From the NCBI GenBank assembly GCA_021442155.1, contig CM038220.1, forward strand, positions 75,751,817 through 75,815,816: a stretch of DNA of 64,000 nucleotides, in the 5' to 3' direction. The notes under the pieces were generated by a model. The model saw only the letters and a program-made list of their open reading frames with translations, ran no database searches and had not been told where the DNA came from. The translations under genes and the position numbers were made by a program. Origin of the DNA: Cymbidium sinense. Lineage: Eukaryota > Streptophyta > Magnoliopsida > Asparagales > Orchidaceae. This document shows, piece by piece, positions 35,119-47,389 of the stretch (its first letter is position 1; the number at the start of each line of letters is the position of its first letter).

Positions 35119-36100
35119 TTGATACAGGCTCTTAAAGATCCGAAGAGTTATGAAGCTTACTTTGAAAAATGCATGACTGAAGCATTACAAAGTCAAGATC
35201 TCCCAGTAATCACATTTTTTGCAGAAGATCTTATGTTAGGAATGGAAGATCACAACCATCCTCTATATGTTACTATAGAGAGTGATGACATATTGATCAG
35301 TCGAATATTGATTGATCCAGGTTCTTCTATCAATCTTATGAGTCTAAAGGTATTAAGAGGATTACCGCTTGATATGCAACATCTTGGGAGAGATAACTTG
35401 ATGTTTCATGGCTTCAATGAAAAAGGGCAGAAAACTCTGGATTCTTTTATTCTCTGGCTCAAGTTCAGGGATTTATATATAGAAGCCAAATTTCATGTAA
35501 TCGATACATCATTTAAAGCTCTCTTGGGGCCATGGCTGCATGAGTATGACATGGTCCCATCAACTATGCATCAATGTATGAAGTATCTGAAAGATGGAGA
35601 AGAATTCAAAATTCTTGGTAACCTATAACCATTCTATGTTAATGAAGCAAAGATCTATGAATATGCAAAGTATTTCATCCTCAAAGAGCCTAAGCTAATA
35701 GAGAGCCTTGAAACAAAAGCATCCACTTCAGGAGCTCAAAAAAAATTTTACAAGTGAAAGAGCAGAAGCAAAGAGGAAGAAAGAAGGCAATGCGACTCTC
35801 CTTAAAGTGCTTGATTCTGCACTTAAATCTAGAAATTAGTTCCTCATTTGGGAAGTGATATAGAAGAAGGAGGAGATATTCCTGTCAAACTTAAGGGAAC
35901 TTATAAGCTTTCAAGAAAGGTAGAGTATGAAATAAGTGATTACTTGGACTATGATTTTAAATCCACTTATGAGTTGATGGTTGTATCAAGAAGGATAGCT
36001 CACTTGGCAGAGTTAGATGACTCACTCAAAATTATACCCATCCCTCAGCAGTGCTTCAAAGAAATCAGTCCACTAGATGTTCATAATATTGAATAATTGA
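35119..36100 (+). pseudogene. Aspartic protease and linker of the nested element
   Basis: The protease matures the gag-pol polyprotein. The 169-codon frame 35119-35628 contains ILIDPGSSINLMSLKVLRGL (active-site Asp followed by PGSS, as in this family) and FKALLG, followed by a WLHEY-MVPSTMHQ segment typical of the C-terminal half. One codon or more is missing between LLG and WLHEY. After a TAA near 35628 the linker continues in other frames (35848-36096: SRRIAHLAELDDSLKIIPIP) toward RT. The outer element has the same region at 44580-45440. Confidence 0.82.
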
Positions 36101-36539
36101 TAACATTCTATGTGTCATCGTTGAGTGAGAGTGGCGGAATAGAAATACTATTTTGCAAATCTGAAGAGTCTCAGCCTCATAACTTTGATCGGCCTACTCA
36201 ATATAAAAATTATGATGAGATAGTGCCAACAAGAATACCATATACTATCCACAGAAATTATGAAGAATGATACATAAGCTTGGAATTCATATTAAGACTA
36301 TTAAATTTAAAACTAAAATCTTTAACAAGATGTGGAGCTAAAGAAGTCCTCAGGCATCACAAAGAAGTGATAAATTTATTACTAAAGGTCTGGGGTTCAT
36401 CAGCAAATCTCATCAAAATAGAGCTTGTTATAATATAATAGAAGTTGAGATAGAAACTCATAGTGACGAAGAAGATGATTCCCATGAAATTCTTCTTAAA
36501 ATGATGAAGAAGAAGCCCAAGAACTCAAAGATGGTGGAC

Positions 36540-37960
36540 AAATAGATATGGATGAACTTAAAGAAATCAACCTAGGCGAGGATGATCCACAATCCAACTT
36601 TTTATACACGATGAGAAAGTTGAAGAGCTAAAAATGCTACTTTGTGAATTCAAGGATTGCTTTGCTTGGACATATTCTGAAATGCCAAGCTTATCCCATG
36701 ATGTAGCAGTTCAAAAACTAGCTAATAAACTAGATGCAATGACCATTAAGCAAGCTCATAGGTGAATGAGATTGGTGATTGAAGAACAGGTAATTATAGA
36801 AACTAAAAAGCTAATTGAAGAAGGCTTCATCCGAGAGGAGAAGTATGCAGATTGGATAGCCAACATTATCCTAGTTAGGAAGAAGAACGGCCAAATCTAT
36901 CTCTGCATTGACTTCCGGGACCTAAATAAGGCGTGCCCAAAAGATGACTTTCTGCTTCCAATATCAGAACTATTGGTGGACAACACTTCCAACTATGACA
37001 TGTTCTCATTCATGGATGGATCATCGGGATACAACCAAATCAAAATAACAAGATGAAAAAAACATCATTAGAACTATTGGAATATATATTATCTGTCATG
37101 CCCTTTGGCTTGAAAAATCTTTGGAGTTACATACCAAAGAGCCATAATGCATATTTTTGATGAGTTGATCCACCAAAAAGTGGAATGTTATATCAACGAT
37201 TTGGTGGTGAAGAGCTTGAATCATGAAAACCACTTTGAAGACTTGAGAATTGTACTAGAGAGAATCAAAAAATATTATCTCAAGATGAATCCTCTAAAAT
37301 ATGCATTCGGGGTATCCTCCAAAAAATTCTTAGGGTACATTGTACATCACAAAGGTATTGAAATTGATCCTGCTAAAATCAAGGCAATCATGGAGATGCC
37401 CCATCGAATAGTTTGCGTCAGTTTCGTTCTTTACAAGGATAACTTGCATTCATCCGTCGATTTTTATCAAACTTATCAGGATGCTACCAACCATTTGCAA
37501 GGTTGATGAAGAAGGATGCTCCATTCAAATGGGATAATGAGTGCCAGGAAGCCTTCAATAACATTAAAAGCTACCTATTAAATTTATCAATCCTTGCAGT
37601 GCCTACTCCTAGGAAGCCCCTCATACTATACACAGCTGCATTAGAAGAGTCCCTTGGAGCATTATTGGCACACCACATTGAAGAAAGTAAAGAGAATGCT
37701 CTTTATTATGTTAGTCGGAGGCTGATTGGAGCAGAAATGAGATACTCTCCGATAGAGAAGCATTGTTTAGCATTGATCTTTGCAGTTCAAATTCTTCATC
37801 ACTATATGTTATCTCACAAGATTACCCTCATCTCAAGGATTGATGTGCTGAAGTACTTAATGATAAGACCAGCATTGATAGGTCGTTTGGCAAGGGTAGT
37901 ATTGCTTCTATAATTTGATATCACATATGTTCACGAGAAAAGTGATGGGACAAGTCTTAG
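36540..37960 (+). pseudogene. Reverse transcriptase and first RNase H of the nested element
   Basis: RT copies the element RNA into DNA; RNase H removes the template. In order: DCFAWTYSEMPSLSHDVAV (about 36657-36715), KLIEEGFIREEKYADWIANI, LCIDFRDLNKACPKDDF, FMDGSSGYNQIKI, MPFGLKN, then CYINDLVVKSLNHENHFEDL (37187-37246), FGVSSKKFLGYIVHHKGIEI, and RNase H with LYTAALEESLGALLAHHIEE, YYVSRRLIGAEMRYSPIEKH and ILHHYMLSHKITLISRI. The catalytic YVDD is YIND, so the first Asp is lost. Stops at 36764-36766 and after 37056, and frame changes near 37415 and 37915, kill the product. Confidence 0.87.
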
Positions 37961-38049
37961 ATTTTTCTGCACATCCCCATCCCTACGGACTCTTCTCTTA
38001 ATGATTTGCCAGCAAATTATGCTTATTCATGAAAGAAAAAAATCATAAA

Positions 38050-38640
38050 TTTAGGAAATGTACTTTGATGGAGCCTCATCGATCAAACAAGTCCAACATC
38101 TAAATTTCCCAAGAGCAAGAGCAGGAATCAACATCATCTTCATAACACCAGAAAGAGGGATAATAAGATGATCATATGGATTGAACGAGCCAATAACTAA
38201 TAAAGAAGATGAATATGAAGCATTAGTGGCAGGCCTTGAAGAAGCTATTTTCATAGGCATTCAAAACTTGCATATTTTTGGATTCTAAGCTTATTATAAA
38301 TCAAGTACTTGGCATCTATAGAATCAACAAGCTTGAGTTAACTTTCTATCACAAGTGAGTTCTCGAGTTAATGAAGCAGATACTAAATATCACACTAACT
38401 AGAGTCTCTCAATCCAAGAATAGGAAAGCTGACTGCTTAGAAAAACTAGCTAAGAAAATGATAAGTATGAATGGTGATTATGTCATGATTGGTATATTTA
38501 CTCGATGAGTTCTAGAGCTAGTATAGTAACAATCCCTGTAGGTAGAGGGGTTATATAATCTAACCCTTCAAGATGCGACTCAGGTTGCTCCTCATACTCC
38601 CCAAAATCAATAAGAAGTTTTACCAAGAAGAGTTAAGAAT
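38050..38640 (+). pseudogene. Second (archaeal-type) RNase H of the nested element
   Basis: Begins with MYFDGASSIKQV-like sequence (about 38058-38090), then FPRARAGINIIFITPERGII, EDEYEALVAGLEEAIFIGIQ (38208-38267) and a broken DSKLIINQVL. The tail has MKQILNITLTRVSQSKNRKA and DCLEKLAKKM. This domain marks the Tat lineage. It carries frame changes near 38100, 38285 and 38510. Confidence 0.78.
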
Positions 38641-39900
38641 GACAATGCCTTAAAAAAGTAGTGTGAAGCCTTTACAGTAAAAGAGTCATGTGATTGGAGG
38701 CAACCCTTCATCGACTATTTTAAAGAAGGCAAGTAACCAAATAATAAATCAATGGTAGCTCAAATCGAGAAGAGAATATTACGTTATGCATTCATCAATA
38801 AAACTCTATATCGTAGATCATTCGAACAAATATGGCTACGATGCCTAAATGTAGATGAAGGTATCAAAGTGATGGTTGAAGTTCATGAAGGAATTTGTGG
38901 TGCACATCAGTCAGGTCTTAAGATGACAGTAAAGATCAAAAGGATAGCCTATTATTGGCCATCTATGGTGATAGACTATATTAATCACGCTAAGAAGTGT
39001 CATGAGTGTCAAGTCATGGAAATCTCATTAATCAACCTCCGAATCCACTACACCCAACAATAGTATCCTGGTCATTCGAATGTTGGGGTACAGATGTAAT
39101 TGGATCAATTGATCCACTATCGTCATGGACGCTTCATCTAACGTGACTATTTTCTCTAAGTGGGGTACTACCCCATTTAAAGAAGTTACTATTGATCAGT
39201 GATTAACTTCTTCGTATAATGTGGTCTATAGATTTGGAGTGCCATCGAATAATTTTTTTGATAATGTACGACTTTCAAAAGTGCAAAGATTTATAAATTC
39301 ATCGATCGACATAAAATTGATTGGAGATACACTTCAATATACAATCTAAGAGAAAATGATTTGGCAAAAGCATTCAACAAGATATTAGTCAAACTTCTTA
39401 AGAAGATTCTCACTAAAAATAAAAGAGAATGGCATACCAAGCTAGCATGTATCGAACTACCTACAAGGCAGACTAAAGCCACTCCCATTCATTGGTATTT
39501 GGGCGAAAGTTCTTCCGCTTGAAGTTGAGTTTCCTTCACTTAGAGTAGTCATCCAATACAACCTAACTGAAGATCAAAATGCTTATTTGCGAATGGAGAA
39601 ACTCGATGTGCTTGATGAAATTAGATTGCAAACTCACCAAAATTTGGATGTCTATCGAGCAAAGATGTCCAGGGCTTTTGACCATACAGTGCGGCATCAA
39701 ACATTCTAAAAAGGAGAATTGATCCTAGTATTAATGTGATCAATTATTCCCAATCAAAAATTTGATGGAAAATTTGAGCCCAATTAGGAGGGCCATTTTC
39801 CCATTGAAAAAGTGTATCAAGGAGGAGCATACCAACTCATTGACCTAAAGGGTGAAAGACCAATGCCGCCAATTAATGGTCGATACTAAAAGTATTATAT
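38641..39900 (+). pseudogene. Integrase of the nested element
   Basis: The 38752-39063 frame holds the zinc-binding domain: VHEGICGAHQSGLKMTVKIK followed by INHAKKCHECQVM, i.e. the HHCC ligands. The core begins with CWGTDVIGSIDPLSSWT at about 39080-39130 (first catalytic Asp in WGTD). The GVPLN..DN region near 39240-39275 survives only in part. The C-terminal domain (39590-39895) has RMEKLDVLDEIRLQTHQNLD and GGAYQLIDLKGERPMPPING. Frames break at about 39064, 39140, 39320 and 39710, and in-frame stops occur. Confidence 0.82.
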
Positions 39901-39930
39901 ATGATGAATACATTCTCGAGGTACAATACA

Positions 39931-40261
39931 AATCCCCCTGCAAAAATAGGGGCATTTTTTTAGTATATCCATTTAGGTTGACATCGTGCTTCATGCCGAG
40001 ATCCCTAAATAAATATACTCACTCCAAATAAAAAAAGCTTTTCGTGAAAATTTCCCTGTTACATAGGGGCATTTTAGATTTCTATATATAGATGAAATCA
40101 ATGTTGTATGTTAAAACTCTCTTAAGAGCATATCAATTCAAATATTGATGTATTTGCATATTTTCATCTTGAAAGTTCTTCTAAATATGCTTTAGAATTC
40201 CCCCTACAAGACTAGGGGCATTTTATTTATTTGAATTGATATCATGTTATAAGATGATATC
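39931..40261 (+). other. Hairpin modules downstream of pol (candidate structured RNA)
   Basis: G-run hairpins: CCCCT/AGGGG at 39935-39939 with 39948-39952, CCCT/AGGG at 40054-40057 with 40065-40068, and CCCCTA/TAGGGG at 40201-40206 with 40213-40218, each followed by GCATTTT. Longer stems: ATTTAGG/CCTAAAT at 39971-39977 with 40004-40010, and GATATCAT/ATGATATC at 40238-40245 with 40254-40261. They correspond to minus-strand hairpins at 14150-14490 in element A. Confidence 0.7.
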
Positions 40262-40329
40262 CTTGAATATATCTATTGGGTTGAGACAGCATTATGCCAA
40301 AATCCACGAATATATTATATCATTGTTAA

Positions 40330-41460
40330 GTTGCAAGTTCTTGAACAAAAAGAATCTATTCTATGCATGAAAAGACAACCTCAAATGTCAAGAAAAGTTA
40401 TCTCCCATTGTAAAATTGAGATCAAGTCAAAAGAACTCCCATTTTGGAAGCTTCAATTAAGTTGGAAAAACATCAACTTCTACTTCTTAAAGTCTAAGAC
40501 ATGAATGGGTTCTAAAGGTTGAACTCAATAAGCCCACAAATGGATGAGTTGCTGATGCTCTCCTCACTCAACAAGTTACGAGAAAAGGTCGCAGTGAAAG
40601 AGACCTCGTTCGTCAGTCTGATGACAAAATTACCAACCCGTCATAGTTTAAGTCAAAGACTCGGGTAGGTTCTAAAGGTCAAACTCAATAAGCCTAAATG
40701 TGGCCGAGTTACTGACATTTTTCTCACTCAACAAGCCATAAGAAAAGGCTATAGTGAAAGAGCCGCTTGGTCCAATGATATGGTATTTCTAAAACTAGAT
40801 TAGTGATTTTTTAACAGATCCAAGAGATCTTTTTTTTGATCTAGATCAATGATCAGAAAACTCTCAATTCAAGGCTACCTCAAATCAATCTATATATTGC
40901 AGGTGATATGTCTCAATCTATTCTCAAATGATCGATCAAGCTCAAAGCTTCAATAATCTCTTCAAGCAGTAGAAGCACAATAGAAACAATTTCATAGTTC
41001 ATATAAAGTCGATGGCTAAAGGAATTTTGGTTATTGATCACATTAAAGCACACATTGCTAGACTAATAACTCAACATTGATCTATATAAGCGGAACATTT
41101 GGGTCATCACATGCACCCTTCAATGAATCCTTGGCGTGGCATAGGATTGTGTATACACTTCACGACAAGTCAATATGGACAAATCAGGTCATTCCTTTAT
41201 CAAGTCCGTCAAGCTTAAAGCTAGGACAGAAGGAATTTCAAATTTGACCAAGTACGGATAAACCAATTCTCTGGAGGAATCCTTCATCAAAATAAATAAA
41301 CCAATTCCCCCATCAAATCCAATCAAGCACGATGCTAAGTTTGAAGGAAACTCAAATTTATAAAGACGTAAAAGAAAGAGATCTTCAACAAAGCTATTGA
41401 ATCAGATAATAGATGGTGTAAGAACTCTTATCTATTTGACAAATCAATTTTGACAAATTG
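40330..41460 (+). other. Untranslated spacer downstream of pol, nested element
   Basis: Non-coding. It matches the reverse strand of 12834-14110 in element A, including the duplicated ACTCAACAAG...GTGAAAGAG block (40568-40600 and 40725-40760). Confidence 0.7.
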
Positions 41461-43450
41461 GTTAATCCCATAATTTAGTATGTCCTAAATAAGGCATCAT
41501 ACTAATGACAAATCCTATCAAAGCTCCATAGGCTATTGCAATTGAAGCTGAAATGATCCAAGTTCCATAGCCAGTACACAAATTAAACCCAAAGCATAAA
41601 GCATACAAATCAAGCCCAGAGCACAAATCAAAGTTGATCTTCTCATCAAATCCCAAAAGAATCAGTAATAGGACATGATATCCAAATACAATAAGATGAT
41701 ACATGACAAAAAAAAGTACATCATGGGAGCTGATTGTAATATTTTTCTAAATAAGTAAAGATGGCTAGTCACTCTCTAACTATAAAACATTAGTATGGTA
41801 TTAGCGCCTCGACATCACATATGCAGATGGTCATAAAGGCTGCGCTCATTTCATCTGAGCTCTTATCACCTCATGTAGCTCTCTCATCCGAAATCAATAA
41901 AAGTTTCAAATTATCAAACTCGATGGTCATGTGTGCCTCAATCTCCCATCATCATGCACTAGGTCAAGTCTGAAGCCGACCTACTCACGAAATCTGTCGA
42001 AAAGTCTTGAATATCTGGCGATCTCATCGGTGGATTAAGAACTCTATGTCTCTGAGTCTCCAAATACAGAGAACACTCCTCAAGCCATATGAGCTAAAAG
42101 GGTCCAAATGGTGTTTGAAGATGTGAAATGGATCTAGTGAGTCAAAGTAATGAGAAATATGTCCTCAAAAATACCAACTATAATTCATGCCTGTCATGTG
42201 GTTGGCTAGCGATGGTGAGATCTCAAACTCATCTCATATCAAAGGAACAAATGATAATAAGCATAGTGAGCGTAAATGAAATGAAGTGTGACTAAAGAAT
42301 AAAAGAAAGGGGAGAAAATTATGATGAATGAAGTGGTGTATCAAGCGTATAATCCTGGACTCTCCTATAATAAGCTCTGCTATGTCTTTGGCTCATAGAG
42401 GCCTCATAGGCATGAGGTCCCCTCATCCCAGATAGGCAGGAGTGTAAAGGTGGCTCAATGAGTAATAAATTAAAATTAGTATCAGGTTGGAACACGTGGA
42501 TCAACTCCAGAGTCCTCAATAACATCTTTGGTACTACATGACACTTCATAAGAGTGATAAAATGTGAGACTCGTGAACAATCAATGAACTTGGGTTCTTC
42601 ATGAGTCGATGAAGAAATATCGGTGTAGCTAGTAGAATCTTAACTCTACTTAGAAGTGGTATCCTTATCTAACTTGCTTTTATGGCATCTGTTAAGAATC
42701 AAATTAGAGTAAATAAGCATATTTTGATAAAAAAAAAGTGGAGAATGGGAAAAATATTGAAAGAGGAGAATAGTGATTATACCTCTAGCTATGATCTCTT
42801 AATGATGATGATGGGTCCTCGATCTCAAATGCCCAAAGATTCTGCATTCATATCTCCTAGAACCCAGCTCAGCGGGCCAGATAGTAAGGTGATGGATATA
42901 ACTAACCCGTGTGACCTTGGAGGATTATTCAAAAATGAGCACCGGTCAAGCCTCAATATAGTATGAGCAAAATAATCTCGGAAATCATCATCCTCTTGGG
43001 ATACAAAGTCAAATAAGATACATCTTTGCTTGTAAACATGGGATGTCCATAAATTATCTCGTGAGCCTTGAATATATAGCCCATGTGACATATCCATGGG
43101 AAGATAGAATCAATAGAGATCGCATAGCATACTTGTGACTCTAGGAGTCTACCCATCTTAACATCTGTTAGAAGAAGGCAGACAACATAATATTGAGAAC
43201 TTTGGGTACTATCTGTCAATGGATTATAGTCCCCCACTTAGGTTAAAATCTGCAGATCAAAGTAAAGAATAGTTCAATGGAAGAGCATTGAAAACGGTAA
43301 AATTACATCTCTATATGTCTTTTGCTCAATCTATCTCTATCAATATCTCCATGAGGATCATGTATCAATCTCAGAACCAGATAGCCTCCTAGCTCATGAT
43401 AGATCATCTCTAGCGAACATTCTTACGCAGTGATAAGAGAAATGTTATTT
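41461..43450 (-). other. Unassigned 2-kb block with antisense frames (possible antisense ORF)
   Basis: No counterpart elsewhere in the window. The clearest frames are on the minus strand: 42319-42549, 42825-43097 and 42953-43237, the last two overlapping in different frames as if from one decayed gene. They encode YYVVCLLLTDVKMGRLLESQ, then ICHMGYIFKAHEIIYGHPMF, then RDYFAHTILRLDRCSFLNNP. Tat-lineage elements are known to carry an antisense ORF between pol and the 3' LTR, sometimes related to the plant mobile domain. Position and strand fit, but the sequence alone does not let me assign the domain. A captured host gene is an alternative. Confidence 0.4.
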
Positions 43451-43997
43451 AAAAATTTAAATGATAGTATAATAAAGCGTGTCACTAGTGAGCACGATCA
43501 TGGCCTCATATGCTTTAATGGCTCGCTTTGAGTTGTGAATCATAGTATACTTAATAGCAAATAACCCTTTGTCATTAAGGTAAGATTGTCTCCTTAGAAA
43601 AAACACCACCTCAGTCAAAAGATTTCTTGGGCATAACATCTAGGATCCTTTTGGTGGTTGGGTCATACCTCCCACGACTAAGTAGACTAGGGACTGACGC
43701 AGATGATGGAACCATGGGATCTAAATGGAATCATTCCCCAACCATGGTTTTAAAATGATGAATTTTGTAATCTAATTCAAAACTCATGATCTTATATGCA
43801 TTGACATTAGAAATAGTACTCCACTAGAGGTAATTAACTAACTTTTTATAAAACACGGAACAGATAAATTCTCTAGTGATGGCAAAATCTTTGGGTAGTA
43901 TCTCTACTTATTTGATGAAAATTACACTACACCTCAAATCGTACTCTCTACAATTCAATATTATCTAGAGGTTAGTGATGAATTTTTGGAACCCACA
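43450..43997 (+). repeat. 3' LTR remnant of the nested element (last 0.55 kb)
   Basis: Matches 32720-33216 and 24980-25547: GAGTTGTGAATCATA, AAGATTGTCTCCTTAGA, GACTAAGTAGACTAGGGAC, GGAACCATGGGATCTAAAT, GGTAATTAACTA. It ends TTTTTGGAACCCACA at 43997. The hairpin found in the other copies is decayed here. The upstream part of this LTR is missing. Confidence 0.78.
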
Positions 43998-44002
43998 ACA
44001 GG

Positions 44003-45440
44003 TCTCATAAATCAAAGAAGCCGGCTAACAAAAAAAGATCAATAAGAGAACTACTCTATTAATTAGAGGAGTATCATTAAAGACAATCATTCATCTTTTA
44101 TTCATTAGTGATGAAGATGTGGTGAATCTTGCTTTAGTAGAGATGTTTGAAATATGATATTCCACATAGTACTAAAATGACAAGTATTGATTGATACCAA
44201 CCCTTCAAAATTCTTATCTGGAAAATAAGAAGAGTTTGAAGAGTTAACATCTGAATTTGTTTAATGACTCAATAAGAAGATAATAATTCATATGAAGATT
44301 TATATTTTCTCGATGGAGAAGAATCGACTCATAATTTATCTTTTTAAATATATGAAGTTGAAAATGAGTCTTCTTTCATAAAAGAATAATTTAAAATTAT
44401 CTTAAGGAAACTAAGTAAGATAAGGTGATTAAAGTTCGGTTGAGAAGTGGTAAGTCTTACCACCTTCATAAAGGAGAAAATGCAAATAATGACAAGCAAA
44501 AAAATTGAAACAGATATTTAAATAAAATAAAAATAGTGAAATAGATATAAACCTATAATAGAAAGATCAACCTATTAATAGGAAACTCTCATTGATCTTT
44601 AATAATCATTTTTTGAAAAGATCTTATAAATAGATCTGGCAATTCTCTATATATTTTCACAATCTTAAGAGTCTAAATGCATTACGAGGATTATTACTCA
44701 ATATCCAACATCTTGGGAGAGATAAGTTGATGGTTCATGGTTTTAATGAGAAAGGATAGAAAACCATGGGTTCTTTTATTCTCCTGCTCAAGTTTCAGGT
44801 TTTAAATATAGAAGCCAAGTTTCATGTAATCGACACTGAAACATCGTTTAAAGCTCTCTTGGGTCGATCATGGTTGCATGAGTATGGCATGGTCCCATTA
44901 ACTATGCATCAGTGTTTGAAGTACCTAAAAGATGGAGAAGAGTTCAAAATTCTTGGCAACCTACAACCATTCTCCATCCATAAAGCGAAGATCTATGAAG
45001 ATGCAAAATATTTCATCCCTAAAGAGCCAAAGCCAATAGAGCCTCTTAAAGTGGTAGCATCCACTTCAGGAACTAAAAAGTAACTTCATATGGTGAAAGA
45101 GTAAAAACAAAGAGGAAGAAAGAAGGCCATGCCAATTTTTCCTAAAGCACTTGATTTTACACCTAAATTAAGAAGATCAGTTTCTCATTTGGGAAGTGAC
45201 ACACAAGAAGAAGAAAATAATCCTGTCAAACCTAAGGGAACTTCTAAACTTTTAAGAAAGGCGAAGTATAAAATAAGTGATTTTGATTTAGGCTATGATT
45301 TTGAATCTACTTATATAAATAGAGTTCAAATGGTCGCATCAAGAAGGATAGCTCATTTAGTAGTGTCAGATGACCCCCTCAAAATTATAACCATCTCTCA
45401 GCAGTACTTCAAAGAAATCACTCAACTAAATTCATAATAT
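44003..45440 (+). pseudogene. Gag end and protease of the outer element
   Basis: Resumes at CTCATAAATCAAAGAAGC, exactly where gag stopped at 29051. The gag tail (44003-44300) is heavily broken. The active-site part of the protease (44570-44660) is damaged, with only GSGNSL-like residues recognisable. The C-terminal half survives in 44766-45083 with EAKFHVIDTETSFKALLGRS and WLHEYGMVPLTMHQ, here without the small deletion seen in the nested copy. The linker (45129-45437) contains VASRRIAHLVVSDDPLKI. Confidence 0.78.
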
Positions 45441-45879
45441 TGAAGAATTAATATTCTATGTCATGAGTAAGAGTGGTGAACAGAAACTTTATTTTATAAA
45501 TCTGAAGAGTCTCAGCCTCACAATTTCAATCAGCCTACTCAACATGAAAATTCTAATGAGATAGTGCCAACAAGAATACCAATATAATATCCACAGAAAT
45601 TGCAAAGAATGAAGCATAAGCTTGGAATTCATATTGAAACTACTAAAAATAGAACTCAAAATTTTAACAAGATATGGAGCCAAAGAAGTCCTCAAGCATC
45701 ACGAAGAAGTGATAAGTTTATCACTAAAGGTTTTGGGTTCATCCATAAATCTCATCAAAATAAAGTTTGTTATAATATAATAGGCGAGATCGAAACTAAT
45801 AATGATGAAGAAGATGATCTCCATGAAATTCTTCTAACAAATGATGAAGAAGTAGAAGCCAAGCTAGCACCTGAAGAAC

Positions 45880-47260
45880 TTGACGATGGTGGACCCTACT
45901 ATGGATGAACTCAAAGAAATTAACCTAGGAGCTGAAGATGATCCCCGTCCAACTTTCATCTGTGCCTTTCTACTTGATGAGAAAGTTGAAAAGCTAAAAA
46001 TGCTACTTTTGGAATTCAGAGATTGCTTTGCCTTGACATATTCTGAAATGCCTGGCTTATCCACTGATGTAGTAGTTCATAAACAGGCTGTTAAACTAGA
46101 TGCGTTGCTTGTTAAGCAAGCTCCTAGGTGAATGAGGTTGAAGACTAAAGAATAGATGATTACAGAAACTAAGAAGTTGATCGAAGCAGGCTTCATCTAG
46201 GAGAAGTATGAGATGATAGCCATTATCCCGTTAGGAAGAAGAATGACCAAATCCATTCCGCATTAACTTGGACCTAAATAAGGCGCGTCAAAAGATGACT
46301 TTCACTCCAATATCAAAACTATTAGTGGACAATACTTCCAACTATGATATGTTCTCATTCATGGATGGATTATCGGGATACAATCAAATCAAGATGGCAC
46401 CTGAAAATGAGAAGCACACATCATTTTGGACGTCAATTGGTATATACTGCTACATAGTCATGCCTTTTGGTTTGAAAAATGCTAGAGGTATATACCAAAG
46501 AGCCATGATGCCTATTTTTGATGAGTTGATTCACCAGAAGGTGGAATGTTATGTTCACGATTTGGTGGTGAAGAGCTTAAATCATGAAAATCACTTTAAA
46601 GACTTGAGAATTGTATTGGAGAGAATCAAAAAAATATCTCAAGATGAATCTTCTAAAATATGCATTCGGGGTATCCTCAAGAAAATTCCTTAGGTACATT
46701 GTACATCATAGAGGAATTGAAACTGATCCTGCTAAAATCAAGGCAATTATGGAGATACATCCACCGAAGAGTTTGCATCAGCTCCACTTTTTATAAGGAT
46801 GACTTGCATTCATCCTTTGATTTATATCAAACCTATCAAAATGCTATTAACCATTTACAAAGTTGATGAAGAAGGATGCTCCATTCAAATGGGACAAGGA
46901 GTGTCAAGAAGCCTTTAACAGCATTAAAAGCTATATGTTAAATCCACCAATCCTTGCGCTACTCCTGGAAACCCTCATTCTATACATAGCATTAAGAAGA
47001 GTCCCTTGGAGCATTATTGGCACAACACAATAAAAGTAAAGAGAATGCTCTTTATTATATCATTCGAGGTTGATAGATAAATGAGATACTCCGATGAGAA
47101 GTATTGTTTGGCATTGATCTGCCAAAAGCTCATCATTATATGTTATCTCATAAGATTACCCTCATCTCAAGGATCGAACCACTGAAGTACTTGATGATAA
47201 GACCAACATTGATAGGACGCTTGATAAGATGGGTAGTATTGCTCTTATAATTTTATATCA
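45880..47260 (+). pseudogene. Reverse transcriptase and first RNase H of the outer element
   Basis: In order: MDELKEINLGAEDDPRPTF (about 45901), DCFALTYSEMPGLSTDVVV, a broken fingers region (46132-46267), NTSNYDMFSFMDGLSGYNQI, FWTSIGIYCYIVMPFGLKNA, CYVHDLVVKSLNHENHFKDL (46548-46607), then in another frame FGVSSRKFLRYIVHHRGIET. RNase H (46870-47250) is split into short frames. The YVDD active site reads YVHD, a different loss of the same Asp as in the nested copy. Stops at 46129-46131, 46153-46155 and 46198-46200 interrupt it. Confidence 0.83.
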
Positions 47261-47389
47261 CATACGTTGCATAGAAAGCAGTAAAGGAACAAGTATTAGC
47301 AGATTATCTTGTTGCACATATGATCCTTGCAGACTCTTCTCTTAATGATAATTTGCCTGATGAGCAAATTATGCTCATTCATGAACGAG

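Larger units (their letters stand above)
29052..43997 (+). mobile_element. Nested Tat/Ogre-like element inside the outer element's gag
   Basis: Starts TGTTGACCTTCATATGTG and ends GGAACCCACA, with gcagg/acagg flanks. Order: 5' LTR (29052-about 33216, lacking its last part), gag, protease, RT/RNase H, second RNase H, integrase, hairpin region, spacer, an unassigned 2-kb block, and the last 0.55 kb of the 3' LTR. This is the most complete pol in the window, but every domain has frame breaks or stops. Primer site and gag start are deleted at the 33216 junction. A foreign LTR fragment (31269-31985) sits in its 5' LTR. Confidence 0.82.

Noticed and set aside
38051..38260. Minus-strand 69-codon frame
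   Set aside because: It is the antisense shadow of the second RNase H of the nested element; the same shadow appears at 16108-16341 opposite the homologous domain.
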